A stretch of 64,000 bases of DNA, taken from the NCBI GenBank assembly GCA_036971475.1, contig JBAIZL010000001.1, positions 108,476,350 to 108,540,349 of the forward strand. The letters run 5' to 3'. Under the pieces are notes generated by a model, which saw only the letters and a list, made by a program, of their open reading frames with translations, did no database searches and was not told the origin of the DNA. This DNA is from Prosapia bicincta (Eukaryota > Arthropoda > Insecta > Hemiptera > Cercopidae). Made by a program: the position numbers and the translations under genes. This document shows positions 11,688 through 23,570 of this stretch, piece after piece. Position 1 is the stretch's first letter; every line of letters begins with the position of its first letter.

Positions 11688-11744
<57 letters not shown>
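11650..11744. repeat. (AC)n microsatellite
   Basis: A short interrupted ACACAC/GCGCGA stretch becomes a pure (AC)n tract from about 11689 to 11744. Alternating purine-pyrimidine tracts of this kind can adopt Z-form DNA. Confidence 0.95.
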
Positions 11745-11746
<2 letters not shown>

Positions 11747-14700
11747 AATTGAACACCCTTAAGTATCATTTTCAAAATCTTTCTCAATATTTATTTTCTT
11801 TGTACTATTAATATATGTATTTTGTTCGTTAAATTTATCTAATTTTTTAAATTGTTAAAAAAATAATTAAAAAAACGTAATTAGTTTTTTTTTTTTTAAT
11901 TTACTGACTATCTAATTTCCATTTATTGTAGTACGTGAAAAAAACAAATTATATAACAATATATATTTTAACATAAATAAATATAAATAAAAGAATATAT
12001 ATAAAAACTTTCAAAACTACAAAAAACAATATAATCTGCCCCTATGTCTACTATATTTATGAGTTCTAGGACCAGTTTTTTTTCCTAAATTGCTCCACAC
12101 TGCTTTGCCTAGATCTTACTAGACCTATGAAAAAATGTCAACCATTAATTTGAAATAATCGGGCGAGAATGAGGGTCAGCAGATATCTCAGGTAGAAGGG
12201 TTGGGGTTGGTAGCAATAAATCTGTTTAAAATGCGGGCGAAGCGAAGTTCCGTTCCAAGATACACTCGGGTGATTCACAGCCGGCAGAACATATGAGGCC
12301 GGCGTAATCCTTAACTTTATCTTTTTAAATCTTTTGTAATGACATCCGGTTGCACGTTTTATTATAGGGGATTCGCATATTTGTTCACGTCTACACATAC
12401 GACTAGAGTCGTTTTAATAAAGTAAGGCGCATAAATATATTAAATGTGTTTGTATAACTTCAAGACAAATACGTATTACATAACATTCCAAAAAATAACT
12501 GGCTCATACAAATATAAGAAACCTTTCAGTTACATGTGCCTAGTACAAACCAATTAATTACAAATTGCTATTAACGGCACTACAGTATATGCCGAAAGCT
12601 GGACAACTCAAAAGTGATTTTTATTTGTGCTCTCGTAGAAACTGAAGATAGTGCAGCCGAGTTGCAGGACATATTCAATGCAGAATTATGAAATAATAAG
12701 TAATTTTTAAAAAAATTGATAATTTCCGAGCGAACTTATTGCTCATATACCAGCTCGTACTTAAAATTTGTTTTTCAACTCCACCCACCATCAATGCCAG
12801 AGGCCCTTCATACTCCAGGGTAACAATTCTCATGATTTTATTGTAACAATTATACAGTCATTGTGAAGTTTCACTTTTTTCCAAAAGTCACTGTTTCACT
12901 GGACATTATAAACATACATCAGTAATTGTACTCAAATTTAGTAAAATGATGATTACTAATATTGAAAAATAATTAAATTCCTATATATCTAGAGTATGAA
13001 ATTACTTACACAGTTTTTACCCGTAGCCTACATCACGTAGGCCGACTAATGATGTGCTACTGTTAAGTAGGCACTCTTAAAAAAATTGAAACAAACAGGT
13101 TTTAGTAAAAAATCGAATATAGGTGTTGGGAAGCGACAGTTTTCTATCAGTAATGAAGGTAGGTTTTATGTGAAATACTGGTAGTAGTGATAGACAGAAA
13201 TTCGAAAACATTAAAAATAATCACCCCGCCAAATACAATTTCCATCATACAAGTGAGTGTTACGCATCAAGTATAAACTGCAAAAACGTTTATCGTTGAG
13301 TTTATACACCGGTACATTCCACAAAACGTCTTCAAATATTCAATTAGAATGTTGAATTCTTAAAAATATGAAAAAAATCGTAGCTAATCGTTTGAACTTT
13401 AAAAAAGAAACATCTTACAAATTCGATCAATAAACGTAAAATAACTGACGCGACGTTTCGTTTTTTTATATTATGAGCTTTTTCTATTCAAGTTGTTTTA
13501 TAAAAAAAATAGATTGAACTCAGAAAATATCAAATTTTTTGATACATTACCAGGGATATTACAAATTAAAATAAAAATTGCATTTTAAATGTGGGTCAAA
13601 TAAACTAAGTCTTATTATTTTAAATGTTGTTCCAGTATGTAAATATTCGGTAAAGAACAATTGTAGATGTGTTTTTGTATAAAATATCCACAGAAATTGG
13701 TTTCAACAGTTCACATCAGCATTTTCAATTTATTCATTTCTAGATTATTTTTTGGTTTCAGCAGAAAAGTCCTTTTCCTCGGATCTATTAATATAGAAGA
13801 TAACAAAAAATAATAAATAAGATTAGGGGTTATTATAAATATTGACACACGCCGCAGTAGGAGGATTAAATAACGAGATTTCATACGTTCCAAAATAGAA
13901 TTTAGAACATCCCTCCTTTATGAGGATTTTTACCAAGGAATCCTCCTCAGGCAATGGACGGTGAGCGTAATTAAAATGTATATAAAAATATACCAGATTA
14001 AAGTATTTACATGTTGGGGGTAGTGCTTATATCCATGTTACCTCTGGTGTTCACTGGTTTCCTTGGGAAGAGGCATGACGATCGGAAATCTTCCCAGCAG
14101 TCACCCGCTAAACCTTGAAGACCCTTTTGTCCGACTCTCGCTATACGACTACTACACTTCCTAACTTATTCTTTCAATTTAAAAAGGGACCGGAAATCTC
14201 GTGCTTTTCACAATCAGCTGTTTACAATCGGTTCGCTGCTGAGTGTGAGTTTCTTCACATATCTTTTGCCAACCTACAAAGTAAAATTACTTTATAAAAA
14301 GTTTTAATGGAATACATTATCTTAAAGGTTATAATCCAATTAAGTAATCAAGTAATTAAGAATGCTTTCGCCTTGCGAAAACGGTGTTCATGAAATGAAA
14401 TTATCTTTCTGTAAATGTGATTACTTTAGGAGGAGCCGTTACAGAAACATAGATGCAACGTCAGATACTAAAAGCAGGAGTAAAACTTAAATAGATCGCA
14501 CAGATATTGCATACATAAAAACTAATGTGTCTTAATGGATATCACTTGTAACCAAAAGACCAAAGATCTTTTGAATGGATACTGAAAACAATATTTACAT
14601 AAGGTAAATAGAAGTGAATCAAATATGAAGTTACGTTTTCATTAAACTTTGAAGTATATAACTTATTAAAACGTTTAATTTTTAGGTTCTAAGTATTTTT

Positions 14701-16126
14701 TTCAAACCCGCCTTTAATAATTCTGAATGCATTTTTATAATTAAAAAAAAGTTATTTAGTTACTCCAACATATCTAAACCGAAACCTTTTTAGATATTAC
14801 TTTGTTATAGGGGTCAATTATTAGTAAGGTAATTTTTTGTTAAATAACTAATTAATCGACGCAGTTCCATAACTACTGTTATTTACACACGTAACATTTA
14901 TAAAAGCGTCCGAATATTGTTTTAATTTGGTGTAATAATAAATACTGAGTTCGCCAATAGTCTATATTCACTTAACACGCGCTGTCACTGCCTGCACTAA
15001 AGCTTTTACTCTCTTCGCTATATAATCCCCACTTCCCGCTTAACAAGTCTTTTATATAATATATAATCTGGCGCTTCCAGTAATTTCTAGCCTCTTCACT
15101 TTTATAAGGAACAAAGCTTTAGGAGCTATACTAAGAAGCTCACTCCTTACAGGTTTTATTCTATTTTATAATTTTTATGCTTACATTTACTGGAACACTT
15201 TTACTAATATTACTTTCATTTTACTCCTAACAGCTTTCATACTATTTTTACTTCTACATATTGATTCCTCAAATCTTCCTCTTGTCTCAGTTCTCCTAAC
15301 ACTTCTTTTCATCCCATTTTTTAATAATTTTATTTTTGGCCGCACATTGTAACAATGTAAGAGGGAATCTGTTATAAATGCATATTCTGTAACTTTCAAA
15401 TTCGTACCTTACAATACTAAATTTTCACGTACGATAAAAAACCAAATATCTTCTATTTGCTCCAATTAGCAAAATATTCGTAAAGTTTTCTGTGTGTGTT
15501 CAGTATTAGCGATTATTTTATTAAGGAAGCTGTGTAAATATGCCTATAAAACTTATTAATCTGTAATTGAAAAATAATTTTTTTAGTTGTATCTTTTTCC
15601 CTTCGCATATTTTAAAACTACCGGTGATTCCTTCCCTATGTGCTTTAAAAGCCTTTATACAAAGTTGACTGACAACACTTAACTTGATATATAGTTTTTA
15701 ACTTCACTGAAACCATTAATTATACACTATTTCAAATATATAGTAATTAAAAAGTATATATAATATAAAACCTTATGTTATTGATATTTCACATATAATT
15801 TACTTTTTGTGATTTTTAAATTGGAATCAAAATATGTAAATAGTATATTACATGCAACATTTGTGTTTCATGAACCACAAATTTGAAAAATAGTTTAACA
15901 ACTATTTACGTATCTATATACGTATTCGTAGCTATATATGTATATTTTCAATAAAAATAGTTTTACGATCATTGGGTGATTACTCTAAATACGCATTTGT
16001 TTGTTTCTGACAAATTAATGCAATTATTCATAAACGTAAATGTTATTGAAACTTCGTAAACTAATTTCAGTATTACATTATATAAATTACGTAGAGTGAG
16101 GTTGTTGTATATTATGTATTTTTACA
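11745..16126. other. AT-rich intergenic DNA
   Basis: About 4.4 kb without a recognisable gene. Small open frames (for example 12138-12398 minus, 14115-14297 plus, 15187-15399 minus) have no domain, no conserved motif and ordinary AT-rich composition. I treat them as chance. A GC-richer patch lies near 14030-14260. Confidence 0.35.
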
Positions 16127-16138
16127 TATATATATATA

Positions 16139-16430
16139 AGTTACGTTTTATATTAAGCATGAAAGGTTTTTAAAAAATGATTTTTATTTTTACAAAACTT
16201 TGAATTTAATAAACAAATAATTTAGAAAACTGTTACATAAATTTTACTTAATAAAACAATACAATTGATATGCACTCAATCGGAGTGGAAAACGTCTGTG
16301 CGATACAGAGGCGACTTACACACTGCCGGGGCTCTGTTCTCACACCTATATAATACTAAAGCTGCGTAAGCAGGAATTTTCCTAGCACGCATTTAATTAT
16401 GAAATGTTCACATAAAATGTTTATATAACT
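16139..16430 (-). repeat. 3' LTR of the gypsy element
   Basis: 292 bp, the same length as the 5' LTR and identical to it except at about three positions. Ends are AGTTA and TAACT. An AATAAA polyadenylation hexamer lies at 16183-16188 on the minus strand, placing the R/U5 end nearby. The polypurine tract AGGGATGGAGG (minus strand, 16431-16441) abuts the LTR and would prime plus-strand synthesis. Confidence 0.93.
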
Positions 16431-17357
16431 CCTCCATCCCTAAAGAGAACTTCGGGGGTTGGCGAAGTTTCGGCATGGGTTGAGGTCCTCTTCATCTTCT
16501 TGATGAGGGCGAAGTATATAAGGTGCTGAATAGGCCTCCGTAAAGGGCAATTTTCGGCATGGGTTGAAGTCCTCTTCACTGGAGAAAATCTGGCAAAGGT
16601 TGATTTCCAAGATCCAGTTAAATGGGTTGTCTGCGATTTCCAACGCAGTATCCTCGTAGTTTGTAGGCGTTATTGTTTTTGATGATGGGCATTTTACAGT
16701 CTAAATTTTCTGTTCATTATAATTCAACTGAGCAAAAGTATTTGGAATTGATTAATACAATTTATAATGAGTCTTTTCTATCATAGGATAGATACAAAAT
16801 GTTTATAACATATACAATTGTTATCAGAATCCAATTTTTGTTCTACAAAATTTACATTGATTACAATAAAAGTTTTATATAATTTTCATAATTTTTACCA
16901 TCATTTACGTTCAAATTGCCTGCTATAGATTTCATAAAGGATTCTAGTCAGTTTATAAGAATTCTTTTTGTTTTGTTATCTCTTTAAGAGTATATTTTCT
17001 AATTTTCTTCAATTACAATTCTTTTTGTGATTAACATATTTCAAATAATTAACAATATTTATTATCATAATTAGTTACATATCATTTAATAAATTACAAC
17101 AGTTTGTAACACATACAATTAATAAAACAATGTTGTTTAAAGGTTTAATAAAGTTTCTTGCATAGAATTAGTGGGCAAAGGTATGGTAGGGATTTTAATT
17201 TGATTGTGTCGAATATGAACAAGAAGGATTTTGGTCATTAATTACATTTTTTATCTTCTTAGGCCTTTTAATTTTCGACAAATGTATTTTGTCTTTTGTG
17301 TTATGATGTCTAGGCTTTATTTTTCTAGTTTTTCTTTCTTTATCTATCGAAGCTATT
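16431..17357 (-). other. Integrase-to-LTR interval of the gypsy element
   Basis: About 930 bp where env would lie in 17.6, 297 or gypsy, but no frame of useful length is present. It is mostly AT-rich. The part next to the LTR holds a degenerate direct repeat: TTTCGGCATGGGTTGA followed by GTCCTCTTCA occurs near 16468 and again near 16553. Either env was lost or this lineage never had it. A polypurine tract lies at 16431-16441. Confidence 0.6.
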
Positions 17358-18310
17358 TCATTCCTTGCTATATCTGTTTTTAGTTTTGCTTTGCTTCTGA
17401 ACTGATTTTATATAAACTTCAGATGGTATTTCTTGAAGTGGTTCTTTGTTTACATTCCTTTTTTCTAAAACTTTTTCTTTAATTCTTTGATTGCTATCCC
17501 TAATGTTTTCGTAAAGTATTTTTGTTTTTTCTTTATGGTTTAAAACGTAGTCATTTACAATTTGTTTTTCTAATTCTATATCTAATAAATTGTTTGAATT
17601 TATGTGTCCAAATAAGACTTCGCACGGCGTTAATTTTGTGACTGAATGTATGCTATTGTTATAGGCAATTATAGCATATTTGACTTTCTTAATTATACTG
17701 TCTTTTTTAAATTCGATTTGATTATTTAACAGCCTTATGTGTTCTATTAAGGTGGAATGAAATCTTTCACATAATCCGTTTGATTGGGGGTTTTGTGTAC
17801 TGATAAAATGAATTTTGATTTTATGCAGGTCTAATATCTCCTTCACAATTCTGTTATTAAACTCCGTTCCATTGTCTGAGATAATAACTGTTGGTAAGCA
17901 GAAATGCGCAAAGTAATCTAATAACTTGTCTGCAATCTCTGTAGCTTGAAAGCTTCCCAAGCGATAAGCTTGAGCATACTTTGTGAAACTGTCGACAATG
18001 CTGATAAACGCATTCTTCTCTAAAGAGATAGTGTCGATGTGAATTATCTGGAAAGGCCTTGCAGCTGTAGGTGTCAAGTTCATTTCTAGTTGTAAGGGAA
18101 TTCTGTCATATTTGGTTCTTTGACATATGTCACACTGATTTATGAAATTTTGGATTAGTGATTTTAAATTAGGCCAATAATATCTTCGCTTAATTTGTTC
18201 GTATGTTTCCTGTATCCCTCGGTGATTGGTTTTGCTAACATGATAATTACTTATTGCTTCTAGGGTATCTTCTTCCGAAGTTAGGTCTAAGAGTTTTTTT
18301 ATTACACTTA
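17358..18310 (-). pseudogene. Integrase region of gypsy pol
   Basis: The open part at 18083-17358 (241 aa) holds a DDE integrase core with Asp17, Asp70 and Glu106 in that frame. The D70-E106 spacing is the D-D-35-E pattern, with ISDNGTEF and NPQSNGLCERFH motifs. The same frame continues upstream without an ATG and encodes the HHCC zinc domain, including NHRGIQETY and CDICQ. It is split from the RNase H frame by a single-base change in an A7 run (minus strand, about 18300-18307). Integrase inserts the cDNA into the host chromosome. Its catalytic triad is intact, but it cannot be made in frame with the rest of Pol from this copy. Confidence 0.88.
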
Positions 18311-19707
18311 ACTAAATTTAGTTCAGTTTGTTTGAAATTTTTGGCTATGCATGATGCAAATCTCTCATAAAAATCGTTTTCAAAATATAGATTATATTTT
18401 ATTTTTGGTACCAAATATGATTTTACAAAATTAACTATGTCCTCTTTAAAATTATTTTCTGATATTTCGACTATTAAACGGATTCTTGAAGTTCCAAATA
18501 GTTTTATAAATTTTACTTCCTTCGGCTCATATTTTACTAATGATAAAAATATTTGATTTTTCCCAAAGTTTACAGGCTCGTCGGAAATTGGTATTTCAAT
18601 TTGGGTGTTTCCTTCAAAATTGGAGTGCACGGTTTGACTATCACTTTCTTGATTGTACTCTAAGTTGGCGTTGTCTGTTGCGTCGAGTTGTACGACCATA
18701 GACTCGTTATCTTCATTTAATTCCGGGAAGAAACGTTGGATTAATCCAGCTGGAGATAAATCAAGGTCTGGTTCTACAGTGTGTTGGGTGTTTGTTGACC
18801 TTTTATTAGTAATATTCAATTGTATTCTAGACAGGGCATCTGCGTTTTGGTTTAATTTGCCTTTTTTGTATCTTATGTCATAATCATATTCTTCTAATTT
18901 TAATCTCCATCTTAAAAGCTTGGAATTTGGTTCTTTAACTGAAAATAACCATTGTAAAGGTTTATGGTCTGTATAAATTTTAAATTTTCTTCCAAATAAA
19001 TAAGGCCTGAAATGTTTAGTTGCCCATACGATCGCTAATAATTCTTTTTCAATCGCAGAGTAATTAGTTTCGCTGTCGTTTAAAGTTCTGCTGGCATACG
19101 CTATAGGAAGGTCCTTTCCATTTTTGTCTTGACTTAAAATTGCTCCTAGTGCAAAATTACTAGCGTCTGTTGTTAGAGTAAACTCCTTTGCAAAATCTGG
19201 GTATTGTAGAAGGGGCTCATTAGTCAGTATATTTTTACATGTTTCAAAACATTCTATGAAGTCTGGATTTTCTATATTTATTTTTGCATTTTTCTTTAAA
19301 CAGTTAGTAAACGGTTTTGTTATCTTGGCGAAATTTTTAATAAATTTTCGATAATAGCCTATTAGTCCTAAAAATCCTTTAATTTGTTTGGTGGTTTTGG
19401 GTATTGGATAGTTTTTGATTGCCAAAATCTTTGCTGGGTTAGGTTTTACGCCATCTGGTGTCACAACATGTCCCAAATATGCCACTTCTTTTCTTAAAAA
19501 TTCTGTTTTATCCAGCTGTACTTTAAAGTTGGCTTTGCGTAATCTGTCGAATACTTCTTTAAGTCTTTGTATATGTTCTTGGAGGCTAGTGGAGTAAATT
19601 ATAATGTCGTCTAAATAAACTAAACATGTTTCATTTTGGATGCCTCTCAGAATATTATTCATAATTCTTTGAAATGTAAGGGGGCTATTCTTTAGTCCAA
19701 AGGGCAT
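18247..19707 (-). pseudogene. Gypsy pol: RT palm C-terminal half and RNase H
   Basis: 486 codons starting at an internal Met next to a stop. It contains MPFGLKNSP, the catalytic YLDD at residues 31-34, and the connection domain with [14 protein letters not shown]. RNase H follows (about 170-290) with [35 protein letters not shown] and NADALSR. These are the standard motifs of Ty3/gypsy pol. The frame ends at a stop caused by a one-base change in an A7 run, just before the integrase zinc domain. It is cut off from the upstream half of RT by two in-frame TGA codons. Confidence 0.9.
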
Positions 19708-20226
19708 TCTTCAAAATTCGTAGTGTCCCGCTTCTGTTGAAAACGCTGTTTTTTCTATGCTATTTTTATCCATTTCTACTTGGTGAAATCCTGAGGCTAA
19801 ATCTAAAGTTGTAAAATACTGAGATCGTCATAATTTATCTAATATGTCGGTAATGTTTGGCAAGGGAAATTTATCGTCAATTGTTTTCTTGTTTAATCCT
19901 CTAAAATCTAATACTAATCGAAATTTTCTTTTGCCAGAAGCGTCTTGTTTTTTGGGTACAATCCAGACAGGAGAGTTCCATGGAGAATTTGAAGGTCTAA
20001 TAATTCCTTGTTCAAGCATCTCCTCAGTTTGTTTATTAATTTCGTTCTTGTAAATCTCTGGATATCTATAATTTCTGGAGTATACGGGAATTTCATCAGT
20101 AGTGCTAATAACATGTTTTATTTGGTTGGTAAAAGTTAAATAGTTTCCCTCAATATGGAATAAATCTGCATAATCTTTTATTAAACTTGTTATAGCGGAT
20201 TTTTCTTCCGAGTTCATATGTTCCAT
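19708..20226 (-). pseudogene. Gypsy pol: N-terminal half of reverse transcriptase
   Basis: The frame at 20226-19828 has the RT finger region, with LTFTNQIKH, SPWNSPVWIVPKK and FRLVLDFRGLNKKT followed by FPLPNITDIL. It runs into TGA at 19828-19830. The same frame continues with the LDLASGF motif (first catalytic Asp) to a second TGA just upstream of 19707. Both stops lie in the most conserved part of RT, so this copy cannot make functional enzyme. Readthrough of both TGA codons is possible in principle but unlikely. Confidence 0.88.
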
Positions 20227-20243
20227 TCTAAATTTTGATAAAT

Positions 20244-20593
20244 CTAAATTTTTCTTCTCGAATTTTTTTGTTTATAATCTAATAAATTGAAATTAGCGTT
20301 CGTTTGCATTGCATCAGGTCTAAGGATATTGTATTCTTCTAAAGATTTTAATTCTAATGGTTCATTTACTGTTAATTCTACATTTACTTCTGTGTTGTTT
20401 ATTATAGGGCAGTAGGCTTCTCCCTTGTGTACTGAGACTATACACTGCGGAATTTCTAATCCATTTAAGTTTTTGTATGGTAAGAGTCCTTCTCCATCTT
20501 GAATATTTTGTATTCTAAATTTAATAATTTGGCTAGCGCGGGCTTGTATAACATAACTTGTTACCTTTTTTGCTTTCTGTTCCTGACATTCGC

Positions 20594-20636
<43 letters not shown>

Positions 20637-20711
20637 TTGTTCTTCTGTGTTAAAATATTTAATCGGCATTTGCTTATTGCGAAATATTAATTTATCATTC
20701 ACAAAATTTTA
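20244..20711 (-). pseudogene. Gypsy pol: protease-RT linker with poly-Asn tract
   Basis: Continues the protease frame beyond an in-frame TAA at 20709-20711. It includes a run of 13 Asn codons made by an (AAT)n microsatellite (plus strand TTA repeats, about 20594-20636). The frame ends at a stop produced by a one-base change in an A7 run near 20266-20272. The RT frame resumes at about 20260. The Asn tract sits in a poorly conserved linker, so it may be tolerated. Confidence 0.75.
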
Positions 20712-21095
20712 ATTAATTTTTAATTCTTTTATGTTATCTAATCCAAGGAGTAAGTCAAAATCTTTATGGAAATCAAATAAATAGAATTTGGTTGTTTCTT
20801 TTCCTAAAAGTGGTAGCGTACAACTGTATTTTTTTTTTGATACTCCATGAGCTGTACTCACTTCAAATGGTTCTTGTTTTAGAGTGTTTTTGAAAAATTG
20901 GAAAGCTATTGATTTTTTAATAAATGATCTCGTACTTCCAGTGTCAATCAGCATCTTTAAATTGTTCTTGGGATCGTGGATGTACGGTAGTTCGTTTGTG
21001 TCGTCTTCTATATGCATTATGGAAAATGTCTTTTTAATGTGGTTAGTCCTAAAAAATGATTTTGGGTATGATTGTCCTCTTGAGTGAATCCGCAT
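20709..21095 (-). CDS. Gypsy pol: aspartic protease
   Basis: Retroviral-type aspartic protease with the active-site motif MLIDTGSTRSFI and a second conserved block LLLGLDNIKEL, about 128 codons before TAA. It would cleave Gag and Pol. It has no separate start. The frame overlaps the gag 3' end (21017-21095) in the -1 phase, and the sequence after the slippery site at 21050-21056 reads directly into it, so it is expected as part of a Gag-Pol frameshift product. Translation beyond it stops at 20709-20711. Confidence 0.85.
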   Translation of the reverse strand: MRIHSRGQSYPKSFFRTNHIKKTFSIMHIEDDTNELPYIHDPKNNLKMLIDTGSTRSFIKKSIAFQFFKNTLKQEPFEVSTAHGVSKKKYSCTLPLLGKETTKFYLFDFHKDFDLLLGLDNIKELKIN

Positions 21096-22114
21096 GCGTT
21101 TTCCTCTTGCGTGGAATCGTCAAAGTCTATGTAGCTGTCAGGGTCCTCTTGCGGTTCATAATCTGTTTGTTCGGTCAGATAAGAGTTGGTCATTTGTTCA
21201 GTCAATCGATTCATAGTTTGATCGTAATTTTCCTCCTCTATTGGTTTCCCTGTCATCTGATAAAGTCTATTTTGTCTAATTGTGTTCCCTGTTTGACGTG
21301 TGGAAATGCTCATTGGTTCTGGTTCAAATTTTTGATGAACTTTTAATGGTGTGTAGTTGTTAGACTGTCTCGGTTGTTGATTTTGCTGTACGTATGAGTT
21401 AGGTTTAGTAAATTGGTTAGGATTATTTTGGTAGTTGGGCCTATAATTTTGGAAGGTTTGCTTGTTAGGAAGGGGTTTGCGAATAGGCGGGTATTGTGGG
21501 GCCCTAGGTGGAATGTTCTGTTTAATATTTTGAAATAATTTGTTATTTTTAAATTGAAAATCGTTAGTAAGCATATTAAGTGCTTCGCTAAGAGAATCTG
21601 GATTTTTGGTTCGCATTAGCGATCCTACAGGTTCATGTAAACCTCTAAGGAGAACTCTTAACCCTAGTTTCTGTACATATTCTATTAAAACATCTTTGGC
21701 CAATTGTCTTTGTGGCTCTTTATTAACAAAAAATGAAATTTGTAAATTTAATAGTTTTTGAATTCTTTCATAAAATTTAAAAGGTGATTCGTTATTCTCT
21801 TGTTTTAACTCAGCCATTTCTAAATTTAAGGTAAAACAATCTCTTTTGTCTGAATAGCTGGTTAATAATACTTTTTTAACCTCATACCAATTATATGAAT
21901 TTGAGTTTACAACCATTTCCAATGCTTGGCCTTTTAGTTTAGCTAGTATAGAAGAAAATAAATATTCATTTTGAAAATCCTCTGGATTTTCGCTTACATA
22001 GAACTTATTTACTACTTTGTCACATATAGAAATAAATCTGTGGAGCATAGTGGGCTCTCCACTATACTCGGGTATCATATCAAGATATTCCTTCTTTAAT
22101 GTTGGCGTTGCCAT
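21017..22114 (-). CDS. Gypsy Gag
   Basis: An intact 365-aa frame in the gag position, about 375 bp from the 5' LTR. The N-terminal half is helical, Leu-rich and capsid-like. The C-terminal part is rich in Gln, Asn and Pro, with basic patches such as PPIRKPLPNKQTF. An acidic tail ends at TGA shortly after the slippery heptamer. There is no CCHC knuckle, as is usual in the 17.6/297 group. It should assemble the particle. Start chosen as the first ATG of the frame. Confidence 0.85.
   Translation of the reverse strand: MATPTLKKEYLDMIPEYSGEPTMLHRFISICDKVVNKFYVSENPEDFQNEYLFSSILAKLKGQALEMVVNSNSYNWYEVKKVLLTSYSDKRDCFTLNLEMAELKQENNESPFKFYERIQKLLNLQISFFVNKEPQRQLAKDVLIEYVQKLGLRVLLRGLHEPVGSLMRTKNPDSLSEALNMLTNDFQFKNNKLFQNIKQNIPPRAPQYPPIRKPLPNKQTFQNYRPNYQNNPNQFTKPNSYVQQNQQPRQSNNYTPLKVHQKFEPEPMSISTRQTGNTIRQNRLYQMTGKPIEEENYDQTMNRLTEQMTNSYLTEQTDYEPQEDPDSYIDFDDSTQEENACGFTQEDNHTQNHFLGLTTLKRHFP
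21050..21056 (-). promoter_or_regulatory. Gag-Pol -1 frameshift slippery site
   Basis: The minus strand reads T TTT TTA here in gag codon phase (ca-T TTT TTA gga). This is the canonical X-XXY-YYZ heptamer for -1 frameshifting. Sliding back one base gives the protease frame exactly (FFRTNHIKK). I did not identify the stimulatory structure downstream. Confidence 0.8.
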
Positions 22115-22470
22115 TTTAAAATATTATTTCTTTAAAATAATAAAATTAAAAATCAATTATATAAAATTAAATAGTATTTACTCTACTTTTCCTTAATTCT
22201 ATATCTTAAGATCTACTTACAAGTTGATCCAAAATACTTTGCTCATTTAAACGATTTTCACTTTTCACTTTTCACCTACACGATATTCGCTCGTGTTCTT
22301 AATAGATATGCGCTCTATTAAGTGGACGTTATATTCACTAACTTCCTTGAGGTGTCCTACTGTTTTCTTGATGTCGTTACAGATATGCGCTCTGTAACGA
22401 ATCGCGTTTTTGCAGTATCTCGGTTAACGATTGAAATCGAAAAAAGGTATGTTCATTAACTTTCCCGAGA

Positions 22471-22488
22471 TGTCCTACCGACTGCGCC
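22471..22488 (-). promoter_or_regulatory. Primer-binding site
   Basis: Immediately 3' of the 5' LTR on the minus strand is GGCGCAGTCGGTAGGACA. With the last T of the LTR it begins TGGCGC, the complement of a tRNA CCA end. It would prime minus-strand synthesis. I believe 17.6/297-type elements use a tRNA-Ser-type primer. The exact tRNA needs a comparison I cannot run. Confidence 0.75.
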
Positions 22489-22778
22489 AGTTACGTTTTA
22501 TATTAAGCAAGAAAGGTTTTTAAAAAATGATTTTTATTTTTACAAACCTTTGAATTTAATAAACAATTAATTTAGAAAACTGTTACATAAATTTTACTTA
22601 ATAAAACAATACAATTGATATGCACTCAATCGGAGTGGAAAACGTCTGTGCGATACAGAGGCGACTTACACACTGCCGGGGCTCTGTTCTCACACCTATA
22701 TAATACTAAAGCTGCGTAAGCAGGAATTTTCCTAGCACGCATTTAATTATGAAATGTTCACATAAAATGTTTATATAA

Positions 22779-22780
<2 letters not shown>
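22489..22780 (-). repeat. 5' LTR of the gypsy element
   Basis: 292 bp, with AGTTA...TAACT ends. A TTATATA box on the minus strand (about 22697-22703) is the likely core promoter. The outer end abuts a (TA)n tract belonging to the foldback cluster, so the element inserted into that tract. Confidence 0.92.
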
Positions 22781-22824
<44 letters not shown>

Positions 22825-22953
22825 AAATATCAAACAGATTTTCCTGTTAGAATTATTTTCAAGATTAAATAATATACACTAATTACAGGAATTAATTTAT
22901 TGAATGATTTATTCAATAAATTAATTCCTGTAATTAGTGTATATTATTTAATC

Positions 22954-23003
<50 letters not shown>

Positions 23004-23114
23004 CAATATGTATCCTTGGGTATTAATAAAGAGCCAAGTCAAAATACAAATACAAGAATTATAATTGAATTGTAAATTCAATTATAATTCTTGTATTTGT
23101 ATTTTGACTTGGTT

Positions 23115-23169
<55 letters not shown>

Positions 23170-23298
23170 AAATATCAAACAGATTTTCCTGTTAGAATTA
23201 TTTTCAAGATTAAATAATATACACTAATTACAGGAATTAATTTATTGAATAATTTATTCAGTAAATTAATTCCTGTAATTAGTGTATATTACTTAATC

Positions 23299-23338
<40 letters not shown>

Positions 23339-23449
23339 CAATATGTATTCTTGGGTATTAATAAAGAACCAAGTCAAAATACAAATACAAGAATTATAAT
23401 TGAATTGTAAATTCAATTATAATTCTTGTATTTGTATTTTGACTTGGTT

Positions 23450-23506
<57 letters not shown>

Positions 23507-23570
23507 GAATATCAAATATGTTTTCTGTTTGAAATATAAGACTTATAAGAAGTACTTAGTATTGTAATTC

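Larger units (their letters stand above)
16139..22780 (-). mobile_element. Ty3/gypsy LTR retrotransposon, 17.6/297-like
   Basis: A 6642-bp element on the minus strand with two 292-bp LTRs (16139-16430 and 22489-22780) that differ at about three positions. The termini are AGTTA...TAACT. It sits in a TATATA tract on both sides, consistent with the TATA target preference of the gypsy/17.6/297 group. From 5' to 3' it has a tRNA-type primer site, gag without a CCHC knuckle, a -1 frameshift site, protease, RT, RNase H, integrase and a polypurine tract. The pol region is interrupted by three in-frame stops and two single-base frame changes. No env-like frame is seen between integrase and the 3' LTR. 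The LTR similarity says the insertion is young, yet this copy cannot make Pol. Confidence 0.93.

Noticed and set aside
16431..17357. An env gene in the gypsy element
   Set aside because: No frame of useful length, signal peptide or membrane segment found between integrase and the 3' LTR.
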